Of a stretch of 64,000 bases of DNA, positions 45,802-54,328 are shown one piece after another; the first letter of the stretch is position 1, and each line of letters starts with the position of its first letter. The position numbers were made by a program, and so were the translations under genes. Source of the stretch: Bacteroidia bacterium (GTDB lineage Bacteria > Bacteroidota > Bacteroidia > J057); assembly GCA_033391075.1 (NCBI GenBank), contig JAWPMV010000003.1:1-64000 (forward strand), given 5' to 3'. A model generated the notes under the pieces. It saw only the letters and a program-made list of their open reading frames with translations, did not search any database and was not told where the DNA came from.

Positions 45802-47082
45802 TTATTTCAACCTACCCTCATAATAGAGTTTGTCCTCAGACTCAAGACGCAGCGCTCGTACCTCTCCGGTTCCGTGAAATTGATATCGTATTCCTGCAAT
45901 TACTCCCGGATCACGGCTGAGTTTATGTTCGAATACCTTTTCCCCATTCATCCAAACCTCTAGCTGCCTATCCTCCATTTCAATTTCCATTTTTGTCCAC
46001 TGGCTCACATCAAGTCCAAATCCCGAGAGATCAGAGGATGAGCCTTCCATACTTTCTCCCGGTAAATACATCGCTAATTCACCAACACAACCTTTGATAG
46101 AAAAAGGAATAATGATAGGCCCTCGGGAACAAATCAGGTGAAGTCTTCCTTTCTGACAAATCGCCTCTCCCTCTTTCATGCTATGTCGAAATTCCGTTTC
46201 AAAGAGAAAATTACTGGCCGAGAGATCTCCAAAGTCTTTGACGAAATGTAGTTCGGTATAAGGGATGCTTTGGGTCAGGTCAAAACCCGCTTCTACAAGA
46301 TGTTCCCTTCGTATACCCAAAGCAGTCTCACCCAACATCTCCTCTCTTGTCAAATAAACGGGAACCGGATCTTTCTCAATGGTCCCCATCCAACCGTTGG
46401 AGGGAATATGCAGATCTTTTTCTATAACGACTTCCTCATTGAGGATCAGTTTAGCCTGATAGAAACCTGGGTAATAATATGTACTGGCGAAATAGTCCTG
46501 ATCTTTTTCCACTCTATGTCTGAGGCGGGGGTCCCAGGATTGCTGGATGAAAACAGAATCGGCCTGAGAGCGGGCAGCATCATAGCGGAAAATTACCGTA
46601 TTCGGGATACCAGTGGTCAAAGGTTCGAACTCAAAACTAATCCCACTGCTGTCTATCCTGGAAATCCCTGCTTCTTTTTTGGGAGTATCCGGCCAAAGTA
46701 TATAGGAAAGCAGGGCCAAAGACACAACTCCTAAAGCGGGGATCAATAGGCGTTTCAGGGGAATGGATATGGCCTGGATTTCGCCAGACCGTTTTTGTTC
46801 TTTTTTCTTCTCCCCTTCACATTTCTCTAAGTCAATCCAGTTTTTATAACCTATAAACTGAGCCAGGGTATCCAGAGTGTTTGGAGACGGAAGGGAATGA
46901 TACTGTACTTTCCCCCACACCCGCTTCAAGGTCATGGCACTCAGCTGAACCCGGGTTTCTTCCCAGATCCTCTGAGCCAGTTCTTCGAAATGACTATTCC
47001 TCCAGCCGGCAGAATCCGGCCAGTCCATTTTTTGCTCGATCAAAACGAGACAGCGTTTCAGCAATAACTCCTGATCTATCAT
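45802..47082 (-). CDS. Membrane-anchored protein with HTH-like N-terminus and concanavalin-like C-terminus
   Basis: A 426-residue protein. The ATG at 47082 (MIDQELLLKRC) is preferred over one 33 bases upstream. Residues about 32-85 (HFEELAQRIWEETRVQLSAMTLKRVWGK, then NTLDTLAQFIGYKNWIDLE) form a helical domain recurring at N-termini of Bacteroidota proteins and resembling an XRE-like helix-turn-helix. A single membrane helix follows (about 112-131, LLIPALGVVSLALLSYILW), then a beta-rich periplasmic part whose end (MEIEMEDRQLEVWMNGEKVFEHKL) looks like a concanavalin-type fold. A one-component sensor with a cytoplasmic DNA- or protein-binding head is the best guess. Confidence 0.6.
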   Translation of the reverse strand: MIDQELLLKRCLVLIEQKMDWPDSAGWRNSHFEELAQRIWEETRVQLSAMTLKRVWGKVQYHSLPSPNTLDTLAQFIGYKNWIDLEKCEGEKKKEQKRSGEIQAISIPLKRLLIPALGVVSLALLSYILWPDTPKKEAGISRIDSSGISFEFEPLTTGIPNTVIFRYDAARSQADSVFIQQSWDPRLRHRVEKDQDYFASTYYYPGFYQAKLILNEEVVIEKDLHIPSNGWMGTIEKDPVPVYLTREEMLGETALGIRREHLVEAGFDLTQSIPYTELHFVKDFGDLSASNFLFETEFRHSMKEGEAICQKGRLHLICSRGPIIIPFSIKGCVGELAMYLPGESMEGSSSDLSGFGLDVSQWTKMEIEMEDRQLEVWMNGEKVFEHKLSRDPGVIAGIRYQFHGTGEVRALRLESEDKLYYEGRLK

Positions 47083-47158
47083 AACAAATTGAGAGCCTGT
47101 GATACAAAGATACACAAGCCCTCTCGAACCGCCTTATTAAGTCGTAGATTATCCCTTA

Positions 47159-48577
47159 TTATTGAAGATCTGATAGAAGTCCCAGGCTGTATCGGCTTTC
47201 TAATTCTGCTTTGCGGTTCTTCACCAGGATATCCAAATACTTCACCTGCGCTTGTACATAACTACTCTCCCGGGAGTTGACGAGAAAGAGCGAACTTTCC
47301 CCTGCACGAAACATCCTCCGCTCTGCTTCAAGCAAACGCGAGTAGCCCTCTACCCTATCGCGGGCCAGACCACTTTGGCGAAAACTGTTATTGACTTTAT
47401 TGAGGGCAATCTGCGCTTTCGTAGAAATTCCTTCCTGCTTTCCCGAGATATCGTAACGGAGAGACTCCATCTTAAGTCGATTCAGATTGATGGCTGCTCG
47501 TTCCTTTCTCAAAAACAAGGGCATGCTAAAGCTAAAACCCCAGGCATAATTGTTTGTATTGAAATTTGATACCCAGCTGTTCCCGACGGGTTCTGTGAGG
47601 AAATTGTACTTCAAATCGAGTTTGGGTTTCAATTGCTCTCGCTTCAATCTTTGTTCGATCCCCAATTGTTCAAGTTTAAATCTGGATTGAGCTAAATTTG
47701 GATGGAGGTAAGCCAAAGAATCTATTTCTTGGAGAAAACGCTGGTCAGGAAGTATGGCATCTACCTCTGTGTTTGCTAGCGGTATTGTTTCGCTTGCAAG
47801 CTCCAAAGGAATTATCCCATCCCTCCATAGAAAAAGTTCGAGCAGGGTGCGAGCATTTTCCAGTTCCAACAAGGCTTCCTGAGCACTAAGTTGGCGGTTT
47901 TGTACCTGAATTTCTGCTTCCAGTGTATCGATAAAGGCCCGGTCTCCCAGTTCTGCTCCCTGTTGCACTGCCCTCAACCTGACCTCTGCAAGGCTTTGGG
48001 CATCCCGATAAACCTCTAATACATGATAAGCCTTAAACCAGTCCCAATAGGCTTTAGCAGCCTCGTAGAAGACCTGATTGCGAAGTTCGCGTCTTTCCTC
48101 CAGGCTACTTCTCTGTGCGATTTGGGCCTTGCGAAGACTGGCTCTACGTTTATCGATAAATAAGCCTCGCCCTACAGGAAGGGAAACTCCAGCATGGGCC
48201 AAACCTCCATCCGGAACCGTTCGCTCGGGATTTAAAAAGACTCCCTGATTTTGTTCAAATCCTCCATAAAACTCCAGCCCAAACCAGGTGGGTATTTTCA
48301 TCCCTCCTTCAAAGACATCATAATAGGTCTTGCCATCAAAGTTCTTGTTCGCCAGATCTGAAATCAGTTTGGGATCAAAAGCGCCCCTGGCTGCCTTAAC
48401 TCCCTGGCGTCCTTGTTCCGGGAATAGTTCCGCCTGAAGAGACAGGGGATGATGCTCCTCTACGATTTCCATGAAGCTATCAAAGCTCATGACTTTCTTT
48501 TCCTGTCCCAGTATAGGAAGACTCAAGCAAACGGAGAGCAGGATGTATAATAAGAAGACTTTACTCAGCTTCATCAT
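47159..48577 (-). CDS. TolC-family outer-membrane efflux protein
   Basis: A 472-residue exported protein (signal peptide about 1-24, ending ILGQ) with the long helical TolC pattern and internal duplication: EIVEEHHPLSLQAELFPEQGRQGVKAARGAFDPKL, EARNQVFYEAAKAYWDWFKAYHVLEVYRDAQSLAEVRLRAVQQGAELGDRAFIDTLEAEIQVQNRQL, and the second half ending YVQAQVKYLDILVKNRKAELE. It provides the outer-membrane duct. It overlaps the HlyD gene by 4 bases (ATGA) and is the last gene of the export operon. Confidence 0.9.
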   Translation of the reverse strand: MMKLSKVFLLYILLSVCLSLPILGQEKKVMSFDSFMEIVEEHHPLSLQAELFPEQGRQGVKAARGAFDPKLISDLANKNFDGKTYYDVFEGGMKIPTWFGLEFYGGFEQNQGVFLNPERTVPDGGLAHAGVSLPVGRGLFIDKRRASLRKAQIAQRSSLEERRELRNQVFYEAAKAYWDWFKAYHVLEVYRDAQSLAEVRLRAVQQGAELGDRAFIDTLEAEIQVQNRQLSAQEALLELENARTLLELFLWRDGIIPLELASETIPLANTEVDAILPDQRFLQEIDSLAYLHPNLAQSRFKLEQLGIEQRLKREQLKPKLDLKYNFLTEPVGNSWVSNFNTNNYAWGFSFSMPLFLRKERAAINLNRLKMESLRYDISGKQEGISTKAQIALNKVNNSFRQSGLARDRVEGYSRLLEAERRMFRAGESSLFLVNSRESSYVQAQVKYLDILVKNRKAELESRYSLGLLSDLQ

Positions 48578-49941
48578 TTCAGTTTGATCGGTGCTTTAAC
48601 TTTCTCTTTCTTCTTTTTATCGATATCGTAGAAATCCGGTGGAAAATCATTGATCTGACGCCAGAGTTCATACCAAACGGGAACCTCATTTAAGAGGATC
48701 ATACTTTGGGTACCTGCACCAACTCTCAAGGCATTGGGCCAGATGTGTTCATCCTCATCTGGAGCTACCAACACCCGGTACATCCCATTATCGCTGATGA
48801 AATTGTCTATGGCGAATACCTTCCCTCCATAGGTTCCTACACTGGTATTGGGCCAACCGGAGAATACGATGGCTGGCCAGCCGTCAAACATAATTCTGAC
48901 TTTCTGTTCCTTATTGAGTAATGGCAAATCGAGAGGTTTGACATACATCTCTACTGCCAGTTCATATTTGGATGGCATGATGCTCATCATTTCTTCTCCG
49001 GCTTTTACTGTTTCCCCTAATCCTGACTGAATGGCCTTGGTAATAAAGCCATTTTGCGGAGCGGTGATGTAGTATAAACCTTGTCTGACGCTGTAATTTG
49101 CGTACTGATTCTGGAGTTTGCTCAAAGTTGCCTCTGCATCATACTTACCTGAAAGGGCACTAAATTTATCCGATTCTGATTTGGCGATTTTATCCTGGTA
49201 TTGCGCTTCTATGGAGGAAAGTTCCACATGCGCATTTATGACTTCATTACGGCTTCCCAGAACTTTGTTTTCCGCCGAAATCTTCTCTGCCTGTGCCTTC
49301 TGCCATTTCAGTTTGCGACTTTCATACTCTGTCAATGATTTTAAGCCATCTTTGTACAAAGAATCAATACGATCCAGCTGCCTTTGTGCGATTTCCAGAT
49401 TGATGCGCTTAGCCACCAAATCAATACTATCCGTTTTCAATTTAAATTGAGATTGCTGGAACTTGTTTTCAGCTTGCTGCAATTTTAGTCGGGAGGTTTC
49501 TCCCAGAACTTTGATCTGATTGTTCAGGGCGTTTACCTTGCCGTCATAAGAACGGATAGCAGATGCTTTGGCATTTACCTGCTCCTGTGTTCTTTGGAGT
49601 AAATCAGGATCCCAATAGGCATCCTTGATCTCGGAAATAAAGAGAATGGTATCTCCTTTTTCCACAAAATCACCCTCTCTTACATACCAGGCTTCTATCC
49701 TTCCATCAATGATCGAATGAATGGTTTGTGGTCTTTGGTCTGGCATTAAGGTTGTAATGTAGCCATCCGAACGAATATTCTGGGTCCAGGGCAAAAACAT
49801 CAAGCCAAAAAGCAGGATAAAGAAAATCAGAATCAAGCGAATAAGGCCTTTACCCGATTCCCAGTTCTCCACCTGGGAAAGGGCCTCGAACTTATCAAAG
49901 TCGATTTCCTTACTGACACTTTTCGGAGAAATATTCAACAT
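48574..49941 (-). CDS. HlyD-family membrane-fusion protein
   Basis: A 455-residue adaptor with one N-terminal membrane helix (about 37-57, LIRLILIFFILLFGLMFLP), a split lipoyl-like domain (IIDGRIEAWYVREGDFVEKGDTILFIS and, later, YYITAPQNGFITKAIQSGLGETVKAGEEMMSI) and a long coiled coil between (about 115-280). It links the ABC protein to the TolC duct. It begins 2 bases after the ABC gene and overlaps the TolC gene by 4 bases. Confidence 0.9.
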   Translation of the reverse strand: MLNISPKSVSKEIDFDKFEALSQVENWESGKGLIRLILIFFILLFGLMFLPWTQNIRSDGYITTLMPDQRPQTIHSIIDGRIEAWYVREGDFVEKGDTILFISEIKDAYWDPDLLQRTQEQVNAKASAIRSYDGKVNALNNQIKVLGETSRLKLQQAENKFQQSQFKLKTDSIDLVAKRINLEIAQRQLDRIDSLYKDGLKSLTEYESRKLKWQKAQAEKISAENKVLGSRNEVINAHVELSSIEAQYQDKIAKSESDKFSALSGKYDAEATLSKLQNQYANYSVRQGLYYITAPQNGFITKAIQSGLGETVKAGEEMMSIMPSKYELAVEMYVKPLDLPLLNKEQKVRIMFDGWPAIVFSGWPNTSVGTYGGKVFAIDNFISDNGMYRVLVAPDEDEHIWPNALRVGAGTQSMILLNEVPVWYELWRQINDFPPDFYDIDKKKKEKVKAPIKLK

Positions 49942-49943
49942 AA

Positions 49944-51653
49944 TTATACGCTTAATGGTGCTGATTGAGATAAATGATTGTCTGCATTATCGTCCACGAT
50001 TCGTCCATCTTCCATGATGAGGATTCGGTCGAGTTTTTGGGCGAAATAGGGATCAGAGGAAACTGCTATCAGGGTCCATGGATTAACAGGGTCTGTGAGA
50101 AAATCAATGATCTTTTTACGCTCGATGATATCCAGTTGCTCCAGGGCATTTTCCAGGAGCAGGATACGTGGTTTGTGGGCAATACTTCTTGCCAGCAAAA
50201 GTCGTTGGATGATTCCTCTCGAGAGTTTCTTCCCCAGTGGATCAAGCATGCTGTCATAGCCATTGGGTTGAGCGCGTATGAAGCTTTCAAGTCCCATGGC
50301 TTTGGCGGCCCATTGTACATTTTCGAAGCTGGCTGATTCACGACCAATGGCAATATTTTCCAATATGGTCCCTTGAAAAATCTGCTCGTCTGACATATAA
50401 TCACCTGTCAAATCTCTCAGAGAGGTCATGGTTAGATTTCCCTTCGGCAAACCATTGTAGCTGACGCTGCCCGTATTCACATCATACAGACCCGCAATGA
50501 CCTGAAGGAGGGTGCTTTTTCCCGCGCCATTAGGACCGGCAACAAGTACCTTTTCCCCTGGCCCTATTCTCAAGTCCAGATCAGAAAGGGTATTTCGTGG
50601 ATACTCAGGATAAGCAAAGGCCACTTTTTCCAGAGATATTTCAATCCCTCCCTCATCACAGGCATCGAGAAGTTCAATTCCTTCCCTTTTTTCCATATTC
50701 ATATCTGTAACCTGCCCAATCTTTTCCAGAGAGGTTAGCACATCATAAATCGTTTCAAGGCTCATGATCATTTTTTCTACCGAGCCCATGATCAAAAGGA
50801 TGATAATCTCTGCGGCAACGAACTGTCCGATGTTCATCTGTTGTTGCATCACAAGTATGCCACCAATAGCCAGGAGGCCCATTGCCATAAGAACTTTAAA
50901 TGCGATCATCCAGCCAAACTGATTGACGACGATGCGGAAGTGCTTATTTCTTGCCTCCAGATAATTACCTACTTCTTGATCTGTGCGCTCCAGGTGAAGA
51001 TCTGTTCTTCCTGCCAGCTTGAAAGTCATATTCGTTCTGGCGAGTTCTTCCAGCCAGTGAGCCACTTTATATTTATACTTGGATTCATCCAAACTGGTAT
51101 CCAAACCCCTGCGTCCCAGAAAAAGGAAAATAATGTAGACGAGCAGGATCAAGGCTACACTAAAGAGAATAAAGAAGGAGTGATAGAAAGAGAGCAGCAA
51201 GAGTCCAAAGATCAATTGGATGGCTGCGGTAGAAAAATCGATGAGAATTTTTGACATTCCTTTCTGCAAAGAAATAGTATCAAAAAATCGGTTCATCAAT
51301 TCCGGAGCATAGTGCTTGTACAGAGTCTCCATCCGTATACGTGGAACCCGATAGGCAAATTCAAAAGCAGCCCGTGAGAATATCTTTTGTTGCAGGTTCT
51401 CCACGATATACATCTGGTAGATTTGCAAAACACCAGAGAATGCGATACCCAGCAGAACAATACTTACCAAAATTACCCATGAGGAGTTTATCTGTCCGCC
51501 CTGGATCAGGTTTACTATTGCCTGAATACCCAGCGGAAGAGAAAGCCCAATGAGGCCATTGAAAATGGCATAGATATATACATTTCTAATCTCGGTCTTG
51601 TCTGGTTTAAGCATGCGCCAGAAACGCTTGACCGGAGTCAGTGTTGTTGTCAT
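49944..51653 (-). CDS. ABC exporter subunit with degenerate ATPase motifs
   Basis: A 569-residue half-transporter: six hydrophobic segments in about 25-300 and a nucleotide-binding domain in about 336-555, without an N-terminal C39 peptidase domain. Walker A is intact (GPNGAGKST, 373-381), but the other signatures are not: the Q-loop Gln position reads Ser (YMSDEQIF, 419-426), LSGGQ reads LSRGI (477-481), Walker B reads ILLLEN (497-502) where Asp-Glu is expected, and the H-loop His position is Ser533 (VSSDP). It probably still binds ATP, but hydrolysis as a homodimer is doubtful. It heads the ABC/HlyD/TolC set; the small gene at 51756 lies 102 bases upstream. Confidence 0.85.
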   Translation of the reverse strand: MTTTLTPVKRFWRMLKPDKTEIRNVYIYAIFNGLIGLSLPLGIQAIVNLIQGGQINSSWVILVSIVLLGIAFSGVLQIYQMYIVENLQQKIFSRAAFEFAYRVPRIRMETLYKHYAPELMNRFFDTISLQKGMSKILIDFSTAAIQLIFGLLLLSFYHSFFILFSVALILLVYIIFLFLGRRGLDTSLDESKYKYKVAHWLEELARTNMTFKLAGRTDLHLERTDQEVGNYLEARNKHFRIVVNQFGWMIAFKVLMAMGLLAIGGILVMQQQMNIGQFVAAEIIILLIMGSVEKMIMSLETIYDVLTSLEKIGQVTDMNMEKREGIELLDACDEGGIEISLEKVAFAYPEYPRNTLSDLDLRIGPGEKVLVAGPNGAGKSTLLQVIAGLYDVNTGSVSYNGLPKGNLTMTSLRDLTGDYMSDEQIFQGTILENIAIGRESASFENVQWAAKAMGLESFIRAQPNGYDSMLDPLGKKLSRGIIQRLLLARSIAHKPRILLLENALEQLDIIERKKIIDFLTDPVNPWTLIAVSSDPYFAQKLDRILIMEDGRIVDDNADNHLSQSAPLSV

Positions 51654-51755
51654 GAAAATTTGTTTTGCTTAATCTGCTTAAACAGAATAAAGGATGATTG
51701 ATTCGGATGTTTAGGACCCGTAATTGCGTGTATGTGTAATGTAATGGAGTGTTAT

Positions 51756-52073
51756 TCAGATACGCTCAGGAGGGGGATCGATACTTATAAGTTCTCGGGC
51801 GGTAAGAGAGAAAAATCGGGTGTACCCATAGGCTGTTTTGGATTGTACAAATTCAGCGCCCATGCCTATGCCCACATACTCCTTTTCCAACTCATTTTCT
51901 TCCTGTTCTTCAGTTTCTTCTTGGGATTCCAGGCTTTCAACTTCTTCTGCCAGATCGGCTGTTAGCTCTGTATTCTGAGCATGAAGTATCCCTGTTCCAT
52001 TCATTCCCAAAATGGAGATGATTAAAAATGAGAGTAAGGAATTCGATAATTTATATAGCATAGAAATTTTCAT
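51756..52073 (-). CDS. Small acidic exported protein in the export operon
   Basis: A 105-residue protein of unknown family. A signal-like N-terminus (LLSFLIISILGMNGTGILHAQ, cleavage near residue 33) precedes a very acidic stretch (EEVESLESQEETEEQEENELEKE) and a C-terminal EYVGIGMGAEFVQSKTAYGYTRFFS that ends IDPPPERI. It lies 8 bases after the TetR gene and 102 bases before the ABC gene, so it is in the same operon. It could be the substrate of the exporter, an accessory periplasmic subunit, or an unrelated passenger; I cannot tell which. Confidence 0.6.
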   Translation of the reverse strand: MKISMLYKLSNSLLSFLIISILGMNGTGILHAQNTELTADLAEEVESLESQEETEEQEENELEKEYVGIGMGAEFVQSKTAYGYTRFFSLTARELISIDPPPERI

Positions 52074-52081
52074 CTCAAAAG

Positions 52082-52756
52082 CTATTTGAGGGCTTTAAAA
52101 ACCATTTCCTTATAAAACTCTGAAATAGAATCTTCCCCTTTAATGGTATCAGTAAGTCGAGGAAGGTGCTCAGCAAAATACCGTTGATGATGAGCTCCTT
52201 CGATTACTGTGGAAACCATCATACGTGGATATTTGAAAGTAGGATCTATTTCCAGGATAATTTCACTTACCCTTAGTACCAATTGCTTATAACCGAGAAA
52301 CATACCTTCCTTATTATCTGCATCTACTTCCTTGGTCAAATAGGCTTTGGAAGATTCGGAAATGATGATTCGATGCAACTTGATTTCATTGATATGGGTA
52401 AAAGCATTGTCTTCCTGTACTTCTTTGGTCAACAAGGCCAGGGCTTTCTTCAAGCGTTCTATGGGTGAATCAATATTGGCCAGGGCAAAGACAAGTTGAT
52501 ACTCCATCCAGGCCCAGTACCATGAGCTCAAGTAAAGCAGTAATTTGTGTTTATTCTCAAAATAGCGGTAAACAGAGGCTTCCGTCGAAGAGATTTCCCG
52601 GGCAAGTTTGCGGAAGGTAAAATCTTCAAATCCCATGGCCTCGATCATCTCAATACTATTGGAAATGATCTTCTGCCCCAACTCACTGGATTCAGGATGC
52701 TTGAGATAAATTTTCTCATGGACCTGAAGGCTGATATTTGAAAGAAGTCTATGCAC
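52082..52756 (-). CDS. TetR-family transcriptional regulator
   Basis: A 224-residue TetR regulator. The helix-turn-helix is at about 30-75: NSIEMIEAMGFEDFTFRKLAREISSTEASVYRYFENKHKLLLYL, with the usual ASVYRYFENKHKLL recognition region. The C-terminal ligand and dimer domain has no family-specific motif I can name. It is the first gene of the unit TetR / small acidic protein / ABC / HlyD / TolC and should control it, probably through the palindrome at 52783-52795, 27 bases upstream of its start. Confidence 0.88.
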   Translation of the reverse strand: MHRLLSNISLQVHEKIYLKHPESSELGQKIISNSIEMIEAMGFEDFTFRKLAREISSTEASVYRYFENKHKLLLYLSSWYWAWMEYQLVFALANIDSPIERLKKALALLTKEVQEDNAFTHINEIKLHRIIISESSKAYLTKEVDADNKEGMFLGYKQLVLRVSEIILEIDPTFKYPRMMVSTVIEGAHHQRYFAEHLPRLTDTIKGEDSISEFYKEMVFKALK

Positions 52757-52782
52757 CTGTTAAATAGTTACAAACATTTATG

Positions 52783-52795
52783 ATAGTATTACTAT
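52783..52795. promoter_or_regulatory. Candidate TetR operator
   Basis: ATAGTA-T-TACTAT is a perfect 13-base palindrome starting 27 bases upstream of the TetR gene. A weak Bacteroidota -7 element (AATGTTTG on the minus strand) lies between it and the start, so a repressor here would block the promoter. The position fits autoregulation. Confidence 0.45.
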
Positions 52796-52870
52796 TGTTC
52801 TTGCATAGAGAACGATCATAGCTGCATAGTGTTTCGATCTAATACATATTCTAATGATCTTTTAATCTGA

Positions 52871-53252
52871 TCAACTTATTTGTATCAGATAGAGATAAAC
52901 AGGCATACCCAGGGTTATGTTAAAGGGGAAGGTTATTCCCAAGGCCATAGGAAGATATAATCCAGGATTGGCTTTGGGAGCTGCTATCCGCATCGCAGCA
53001 GGAATAGCAATATAAGATGCACTGGCAGCCAGGATCGCCAGCAGAAAACTTCCCTGCAAGATCAGTGAAATAAGTACTTATATAGGCCGTCAGCAATCCA
53101 TTGAAAAGGGGTACAAGGATTGCGAAGGCCAGGGCAAAGCCACCTTGCTTGAAAAAGGAATCAATCTTCTTTCCATTGCTTATCCTCATATCCAATAAAA
53201 AAACTGCCAGAAATCCCTGAAATAGATCTGTGGTGGAAGCTTTAGCCCCAGG
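52871..53252 (-). pseudogene. Decayed SbtA-type sodium-dependent bicarbonate permease
   Basis: Two reading frames together give the C-terminal part of a sodium-dependent bicarbonate transporter (SbtA-like). The upstream frame reads TDLFQGFLAVFLLDMR, then GGFALAFAILVPLFNGLLTAYI. After a frame change near 53060 the other frame continues LLAILAASASYIAIPAAMRIAAPKANPGLYLPMALGITFPFNI, a near-consensus ending. An in-frame TAG at 53253-53255 blocks reading further upstream, and I see no N-terminal half of the gene in the preceding 300 bases. A single frameshift could be a sequencing error; the stop together with the missing N-terminus argues for real decay. Confidence 0.75.
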
Positions 53253-53557
53253 CTAACTGTAAGATTTTCTGAAAATCGGATCTGGCTTCCTTCATGCCGA
53301 GAGATCCAGGTACAAAGCCTTTCCCATATTTGCAGACCTTTATAGATAAAGTTGAGTAATTCCTCTTAATCATTTCTTTACTATTGGCACGGAAATGATC
53401 CCTCCATCAGACGAAAGAATGTTTCTTACATAGATTTTTACCTCCGCTTTCCTCTAACTAGCTTCGCAAAAAGATACTTCTTGAAAAAAAATTAAAGAAA
53501 AGTGAAGGATTTGAGAATCAATGACATCTAATGAAACATAGATCTTAAGCGAAGAAC
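53253..53557. other. Intergenic region after the pseudogene
   Basis: About 305 bases with no supported gene. It contains whatever remains of the deleted permease N-terminus, though I recognise nothing further, and the likely promoter for the YHYH gene near the end. Confidence 0.5.
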
Positions 53558-54328
53558 ATGAAAAAGATGAACTTTATGACAAATCTCCTGGCACTTTTGC
53601 TACTTATTTTTTCGGGCCTGGCCTGTGAAGAAAGTGAAGCTCCGCCGGAAGAGCCCCCTACAAATAATGATGAGCTTCCAGCCGTTTATGAAAAAATATA
53701 CGGAGCCTCCGATATCTACCTTGATGGGGAGTTTGTTGTAATTAAAACAGAAGGAATCCCTGATCATAATAGTCCTTATTATCAGGATACTGAATGGGAG
53801 AATGATCGCTATGAAGCGTACAATGGATCAAATAGTGACTTTCGCCTGAATCCTAACAGAATCAGCTCCACAGAAGTTACCTACAGAATTCCTTTGAATC
53901 CGACCGAAGCTTCAAACAAAAGCGCAACAGCTCTGGGTTCTATGGGTGTTGCTCTCAATGGAGTGGCTTTTTTCAATCAGTACGCAGGGCCAAATAATGA
54001 GCCTTTGACTTTTGAAATAAATTCATTCGATCAGTATGCGGGCCACCCTCAACAACAGGGAACCTATCACTATCACGTAGAACCTTTTTGGCTCACGCAA
54101 GAGAAAGGGCAGGAAGCCTTGATGGGTTTCTTACTGGATGGTTTTCCAGTTTATGGCCCTATGGAAGATGGAAATGCTGTCAGTAATTCTGATTTGGATG
54201 AATTTCACGGGCACGAACATCCCACCGAAGATTTTCCTGATGGAATCTATCACTACCATATAACCGATGCCGATCCTTATATAAACGGAAGTGGATATTA
54301 TGGAAATCCTGGTACGCTTACTCGTTAA
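53558..54328 (+). CDS. YHYH-domain lipoprotein
   Basis: A 256-residue lipoprotein (lipobox GLAC near residue 22) with the YHYH domain: NAFFNQ-like start (GVALNGVAFFNQYAG), GTYHYHVEP, ALMGFLLDGFPVYGP, and DGIYHYHITDADPYI. The paired His/Tyr motifs suggest metal binding in the periplasm. The next gene overlaps its 3' end by 29-38 bases, and a SCO-family copper chaperone gene follows, so copper handling is a reasonable hypothesis for this operon. Confidence 0.88.
   Translation: MKKMNFMTNLLALLLLIFSGLACEESEAPPEEPPTNNDELPAVYEKIYGASDIYLDGEFVVIKTEGIPDHNSPYYQDTEWENDRYEAYNGSNSDFRLNPNRISSTEVTYRIPLNPTEASNKSATALGSMGVALNGVAFFNQYAGPNNEPLTFEINSFDQYAGHPQQQGTYHYHVEPFWLTQEKGQEALMGFLLDGFPVYGPMEDGNAVSNSDLDEFHGHEHPTEDFPDGIYHYHITDADPYINGSGYYGNPGTLTR

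Noticed and set aside
46610-46635. GGTTCGAA segment resembling a tRNA T-loop
   Set aside because: It is inside a coding region with no acceptor or anticodon stem around it; no tRNA found in the window.
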